Source: Hemicentrotus pulcherrimus | Lineage: Eukaryota > Echinodermata > Echinoidea > Camarodonta > Strongylocentrotidae | DNA: 12,926 nucleotides | Direction: 5' to 3' | Assembly: GCA_003118195.1 (NCBI GenBank) | Contig: BEXV01002799.1 | Coordinates: forward strand, 8,974-21,899 | Shown here: positions 8,835-12,926 of the stretch, piece by piece | How the letters are laid out: the number at the start of each line of letters is the position of its first letter | Numbering within the stretch: the stretch's first letter is position 1 | Made by a program: the position numbers and the translations under genes | Notes under the pieces: model-generated | The model's database searches: none | Told to the model about the DNA's origin: nothing | The model's input: the letters and a program-made list of their open reading frames with translations, nothing else

Positions 8835-9817
8835 TCATATATCCTCTCCATTTTTCTCTGCAATAATTTTATTTTTGACATTAACACGTCTAATATGTTT
8901 AATTCTGAGAGTTGTACTGTATGAGGTTGTAAGCGCAAATAGTGCAAAAGGAAAATACCTTTCCACGATTATGTAATATTTCTCAGATTTAAAGAGGAGG
9001 AAAATGTGACAATTGACGAAACACAGACAGACATAAAAAATAGAGAGGATAATCCAGCCAATGACGTGGTTCTCCGCCACTGACCTATTGGAATTATTTA
9101 ATTTAAGGAGAAGCGTAGATGTTTGTGTCAGAGATGCGGGGCTGGGAGATGAGGAAAAGGCAATGTGTTCTATTGGGCCATCTGGTGTTGTTGGACCCGG
9201 TGAGGACACTGCTGTTTTAGGACAAGGATGTGTGATGTCGTGATTGATATCACGGACTAGGTCCCATGCCCAGTCCTTGCATTCACACATGTTTTGTTTT
9301 GTTCCTAATACGGAAGAACAACAGTACACAGGATCTTCTACTAATCTAGCCAAAATGACCTGACGCAATATCAGGCCGTCTTCTTCAGTTGCGGTTAAAG
9401 GAGGCATTCTTACGCCACTTTGAAAACATTCAATCTGTCCTGGTTGACTTCCCACTGGAGCTCTGCAGTGCAGTTTGACCCATCCTCTTTGGTATCCCAT
9501 CGATTCACATGATACGCAACCTGGGGGATATTTAACATTTAACCAAACCCTCGTATAATGAATCATGTTACCATCCTTGAATGCCGTAAGAATGTAAGTA
9601 CCCATATCATCTCTTGAGACAGGGTTGATTGTAAGACGCAGGAAGCATTCACCACTTTCAGTTGCATTATCATTTGATATTAGATGATTTGGGTTTTGGC
9701 TCAAGTTCGGATCAGCTGAACTGTAAAAAGGGACTCTGTTGCTGAGTCGAAGTGTAACTTCTGTACTCTCGCATGGATACGTGAAATCAAGCTCTACCCT
9801 TTTTCCATTTATTACCT
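8835..9817 (-). CDS. Ig-like domain type I membrane protein, main exon
   Basis: One open frame of 326 codons runs from a CTTTAG acceptor (phase 1, usual for Ig exons) to a stop at 8835. Residues 1-95 form an Ig-like domain: first cysteine in FTYPCE (15), ECFLRL (57) and the DDMGTYILTA motif (69-78), where the F-strand cysteine is replaced by Leu. Residues 100-182 form a second, cysteine-rich Ig-like module (CVSC, LHC, EC, YCC, CEC). Then come a Ser/Thr/Pro stalk (about 199-250), a transmembrane helix VIGWIILSIFYVCLCFVNCH (about 251-275) and a tail of about 50 residues. N-x-S/T sites occur at NAT, NNS and NRS. A GTATTT donor at 8958 could end the exon earlier. A short Ig receptor or adhesion protein is likely; ligand and signalling are unknown. 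Confidence 0.75.
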
Positions 9818-10562
9818 CTAAAGCGTTAGACCTGCATAATGGTGACCAATATCACAACAATCGTAACAAGGCCCATTTTAACTTATTAGACTTCTTTCGA
9901 TAACGTCGATGATGAGAAAAACGAAATTCAAGTCACTACAATCGCGAACAAGCACCTAGTAAAACTTGTTTGCAATCATGCACGTAGGCCTATGGACTGA
10001 TAAAGCACAACAGAAATTCATTTGAAATCGATAGACGAAGTCTCTAAAGGTAGTGCGTTTGTCCTTGGAGATTTATAGCTTTTGTTGTACGTATCAGGCC
10101 AAAATTCACATAAACTAGCTCTTTGTCTTTATTATAGTTCTTCCAGGTCATCCAATTGATGCAACGATCTTCTATTATGTGCTCCAGATGCAAATAATTT
10201 TCACCATAACATTAACGTTCAGGCTAATTATTTTCGATATTTTGAGAAGGAGAAAAAAAGGCATTATCATGATTATAAAATGAGATAATTCTGGTGATCG
10301 CACTGGTGGATTTTTAACAATTACATTAAGTCGTCAAAAGAAAATACAAAGTATAGGTCCAGATTACCTTTTTTTCCAAGAAAAATGAAAAGGAATAATG
10401 TAAACTAAAAACTAAGACATACTACAAAGCATATCAACTTTAATTTGTATTCTTCTCCGCTGCACACTATAGTCATGAAGGACGCAAGCTCTGATTACTC
10501 CAAAGCGTTTTGGAATGCAGATGAATAATTTGATCTCATTTGTCAAAGAGCAATCCATGTGA
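9268..10562. repeat. Copy 1 of 1.3-kb near-identical direct repeat
   Basis: Matches 10565-11916 at an offset of 1297 up to about 10200 with no difference seen over about 920 bases, then at an offset of 1353-1354. Differences noted: G/A at 10190, a 56-base length difference after 10205, GG/GGG near 10260, and G/A at 10523. It covers the Ig domains, the leader and the upstream flank. It ends one base before an N. Confidence 0.92.
9832..9876 (-). other. Leader-like peptide, out of frame with Ig exon
   Basis: An ATG in strong start context (AAAATGG) opens MGLVTIVVILVTIMQ, a typical signal-peptide core. It then hits TAA because the Ig reading is one frame away. Dropping one G of CAGGTCT would read on as QSNALEVINGKR with a good SNA|LE cleavage site. 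Either this is a frameshifted first exon or the hydrophobic stretch is chance and the exon starts at the 9818 acceptor. Confidence 0.45.
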
Positions 10563-10563
10563 C

Positions 10564-10564
10564 N
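10564..10564. other. Single N: contig seam
   Basis: The only ambiguous base in the window. It stands exactly between the end of copy 1 and the start of copy 2. A one-base N where two contigs were expected to overlap is a common scaffold convention. Confidence 0.8.
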
Positions 10565-11114
10565 GCCCAGTCCTTGCATTCACACATGTTTTGTTTTGTT
10601 CCTAATACGGAAGAACAACAGTACACAGGATCTTCTACTAATCTAGCCAAAATGACCTGACGCAATATCAGGCCGTCTTCTTCAGTTGCGGTTAAAGGAG
10701 GCATTCTTACGCCACTTTGAAAACATTCAATCTGTCCTGGTTGACTTCCCACTGGAGCTCTGCAGTGCAGTTTGACCCATCCTCTTTGGTATCCCATCGA
10801 TTCACATGATACGCAACCTGGGGGATATTTAACATTTAACCAAACCCTCGTATAATGAATCATGTTACCATCCTTGAATGCCGTAAGAATGTAAGTACCC
10901 ATATCATCTCTTGAGACAGGGTTGATTGTAAGACGCAGGAAGCATTCACCACTTTCAGTTGCATTATCATTTGATATTAGATGATTTGGGTTTTGGCTCA
11001 AGTTCGGATCAGCTGAACTGTAAAAAGGGACTCTGTTGCTGAGTCGAAGTGTAACTTCTGTACTCTCGCATGGATACGTGAAATCAAGCTCTACCCTTTT
11101 TCCATTTATTACCT
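10565..11114 (-). CDS. Second, truncated copy of Ig-like exon
   Basis: Identical in reading to the 5' part of the main Ig exon, from the same CTTTAG acceptor through both Ig-like domains to CECKDW, and then cut by the N at 10564. Stalk, helix and tail are missing. The out-of-frame leader (11129-11173) is also present and unchanged. This is probably the same gene seen twice, so it should not be counted as a paralogue unless long reads support it. Confidence 0.7.
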
Positions 11115-11128
11115 CTAAAGCGTTAGAC

Positions 11129-11173
11129 CTGCATAATGGTGACCAATATCACAACAATCGTAACAAGGCCCAT
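11129..11173 (-). other. Leader-like peptide, second copy
   Basis: Same sequence and same one-base frame offset as 9832-9876. Its presence in both copies argues that the offset is not a random error in one read set. Confidence 0.45.
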
Positions 11174-11916
11174 TTTAACTTATTAGACTTCTTTCGATAA
11201 CGTCGATGATGAGAAAAACGAAATTCAAGTCACTACAATCGCGAACAAGCACCTAGTAAAACTTGTTTGCAATCATGCACGTAGGCCTATGGACTGATAA
11301 AGCACAACAGAAATTCATTTGAAATCGATAGACGAAGTCTCTAAAGGTAGTGCGTTTGTCCTTGGAGATTTATAGCTTTTGTTGTACGTATCAGGCCAAA
11401 ATTCACATAAACTAGCTCTTTGTCTTTATTATAGTTCTTCCAGGTCATCCAATTGATGCAACGATCTTCTATTATGTGCTCCAGATACAAATAATTTTCA
11501 CCAGCTTTTGTAATATCTTCTCAGATGCAAAACCAGTAGGTGATGTTCTGAAAACAAAATCACATTAACGTTCAGGCTAATTATTTTCGATATTTTGAGA
11601 AGGAGAAAAAAAGGGCATTATCATGATTATAAAATGAGATAATTCTGGTGATCGCACTGGTGGATTTTTAACAATTACATTAAGTCGTCAAAAGAAAATA
11701 CAAAGTATAGGTCCAGATTACCTTTTTTTCCAAGAAAAATGAAAAGGAATAATGTAAACTAAAAACTAAGACATACTACAAAGCATATCAACTTTAATTT
11801 GTATTCTTCTCCGCTGCACACTATAGTCATGAAGGACGCAAGCTCTGATTACTCCAAAGCGTTTTGGAATGCAGATAAATAATTTGATCTCATTTGTCAA
11901 AGAGCAATCCATGTGA

Positions 11917-12580
11917 TTTTAAAGAAATGGTATGAAAAAATGGTGAGGTATAACATTTTAGGAATCACTGTGTAATCACAAATAATCATTGACTTAAGAT
12001 GAAACAAAAACAAACAAAAGACATTTATATAAAATTTTTAAAAAATAACCCTCATTCCGAAACGAGGCCATTTTCAATGACGCTTTAACGACATTGATTG
12101 CAAAATGACGAAATTGATTTATTTAATTTTACGTTCGCAGTTGGGGATCATCAATTTGTTATGACTTTAACAAATTTGGATGCAAAATAGTCAAATTGAA
12201 TTGACAAAGTTGGAAAATGAGTGACTAAAGACGAAACTGACTATGAGATGTGCAATCTCGCGAAGTTTTGGGACGAAGTTGAACGATTAAAAGTACTAAA
12301 TTGAAGGGAACAGTTTTAAACTGGACGGGAAAACATTATATACAAGTCGAGTATCTATGTTGAATGTTTATTTGAGTAATTTATCAAATAGTGTGCATAT
12401 TCCTTTATTGAATTGGGTATGTTTCTGATATTAAAAGAACTTTATCCCATTGGAAAAATGACTATTTGTGCCTGCAAATTTCCAACTGGTGATCTTGGCA
12501 AATAGTAAAGATTTTTGTTCTAAAAAGTTGTTAACGTTCCCCAAATTTTATCAACGAAATTTCGTTGGTGTTGAAGCTTA
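11917..12580. other. No gene recognised; diverged 40-bp direct repeat
   Basis: AT-rich DNA upstream of the Ig locus. About 12078-12120 and 12162-12200 are related: GACGCTTTAACGACATTGAT with GCAAAATGACGAAATTGATT, against GACTTTAACAAATTTGGATG with CAAAATAGTCAAATTGAATT. This looks like an old tandem duplication about 83 bases apart. Confidence 0.45.
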
Positions 12581-12581
12581 C

Positions 12582-12815
12582 CTGTTTTCAGTTTTCCAGG
12601 CTATCCATAGTCCTTTTGTAACCGGTAAGCCCTCTTTATACTCTGTGACGGTAAAATTTAATCATCGTTGCGACTAAATATTTCGGATTTAGGCCACCGA
12701 ACCGTTTATCTCCTGGAATGATGGTAGATTCTTCATCATCAATTGTTACAACTACAAACTGGGAGGCACGACTTCTAATGTCTTTCCAGCTGAAATTTGT
12801 AATGATGGCTGCTGT
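12582..12815 (-). CDS. Possible fibronectin III-like exon fragment, disrupted
   Basis: On the - strand one frame gives ITNFSWKDIRSRASQFVVVT, DDEESTIIPGDKRFGGLNP, like FNIII strands B to E with SW and L-x-P. The next block, NFTVTEYKEGLPVTKGLWIA then WKTEN, resembles strands F and G but sits one frame over, separated by a stop. It ends at a consensus donor, AACAG|GTAAGC (12582/12581), in phase 2. Membrane-proximal FNIII modules of receptor tyrosine phosphatases have this style, but the match is from memory and short. A + strand frame (SWNDGRFFIINCYNYKLGGT) is also open here and cannot be excluded. Confidence 0.3.
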
Positions 12816-12926
12816 GGTACTAGTCCAGAATCTGCACGGTCCTCTATTATTTCCCTACACACTTGATTCAAGCCGTCGAAGATGGCGTTATCAACAAACT
12901 CATAATTATGCTCACTTGCCCAACCT

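Larger units (their letters stand above)
10565..11916. repeat. Copy 2 of 1.3-kb near-identical direct repeat
   Basis: Starts in the middle of the Ig coding exon and runs past the point where copy 1 stops (copy 1 ends GTGAC, copy 2 continues GTGATTTTAAAG). Sequence beyond 11917 is therefore the natural continuation of copy 1. Best read as the other haplotype or an unmerged overlap. Confidence 0.9.

Noticed and set aside
9061..9243. 60-codon + strand frame
   Set aside because: Antisense shadow of the Ig stalk and membrane exon.
8835..11173. Two paralogous Ig genes in tandem
   Set aside because: Near-identity, the exact seam at a single N and truncation of copy 2 fit an unmerged haplotype overlap better.
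1..12926. CRISPR arrays, bacterial operons, phage or rRNA genes
   Set aside because: No regularly spaced repeats or prokaryotic gene layout; spliced exons and SINE/MITE content show a eukaryotic genome.

Overview
The window reads as animal nuclear DNA, most likely from an echinoderm and plausibly a sea urchin. It is AT-rich. Its coding blocks are short exons with GT-AG borders and consistent phases, separated by introns full of SINE and MITE remnants and triplet microsatellites. The TAGGCCTA palindrome recurs. The species call rests on repeat style and protein families only; I could not search a database.

Region 1-1019 has no recognisable exon. From 1020 to 4839 on the + strand lies the 3' part of a membrane-anchored EGF plus zona pellucida (ZP) domain protein. 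It has six exons: EGF (1020-1118), ZP start (1336-1508), ZP middle (2109-2510), a short ZP-C exon (3350-3449), the ZP end with a furin-type site (4187-4373), and transmembrane segment, short tail and stop (4685-4839). All junctions agree in phase except for one frame break inside the 2109-2510 exon. The introns hold a degraded repeat (about 1560-1665), a tRNA-derived SINE (about 2527-2700), a 104-bp hAT-like MITE (3016-3119), a second MITE with long inverted arms (about 3861-4110) and TTA-type microsatellites.

From 4840 to about 8830 there is no intact gene. This stretch holds the ZP 3'UTR with an AATAAA, a CTA/ATA microsatellite, a clear relic of a LINE reverse transcriptase C-terminus (5835-6060), and a long CT-rich pyrimidine tract (6479-6672).

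On the - strand, 9817-8835 is one long exon of a type I membrane protein. It has an unusual Ig-like domain without the F-strand cysteine, a cysteine-rich second domain, a Ser/Thr/Pro stalk, a transmembrane helix and a short tail. A leader-like peptide with good start context lies just upstream (9876-9832) but out of frame. About 1.3 kb of this locus (9268-10562) reappears at 10565-11916 immediately after a single N at 10564. The seam suggests two overlapping haplotype contigs placed in series, not a true gene duplication. The last 350 bases carry, on the - strand, a possible fibronectin type III fragment ending in a consensus splice donor.

The ZP and Ig genes converge on the repeat-rich middle of the window. 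Both products would be cell-surface or secreted recognition or matrix proteins, but nothing in the sequence shows that they work together.
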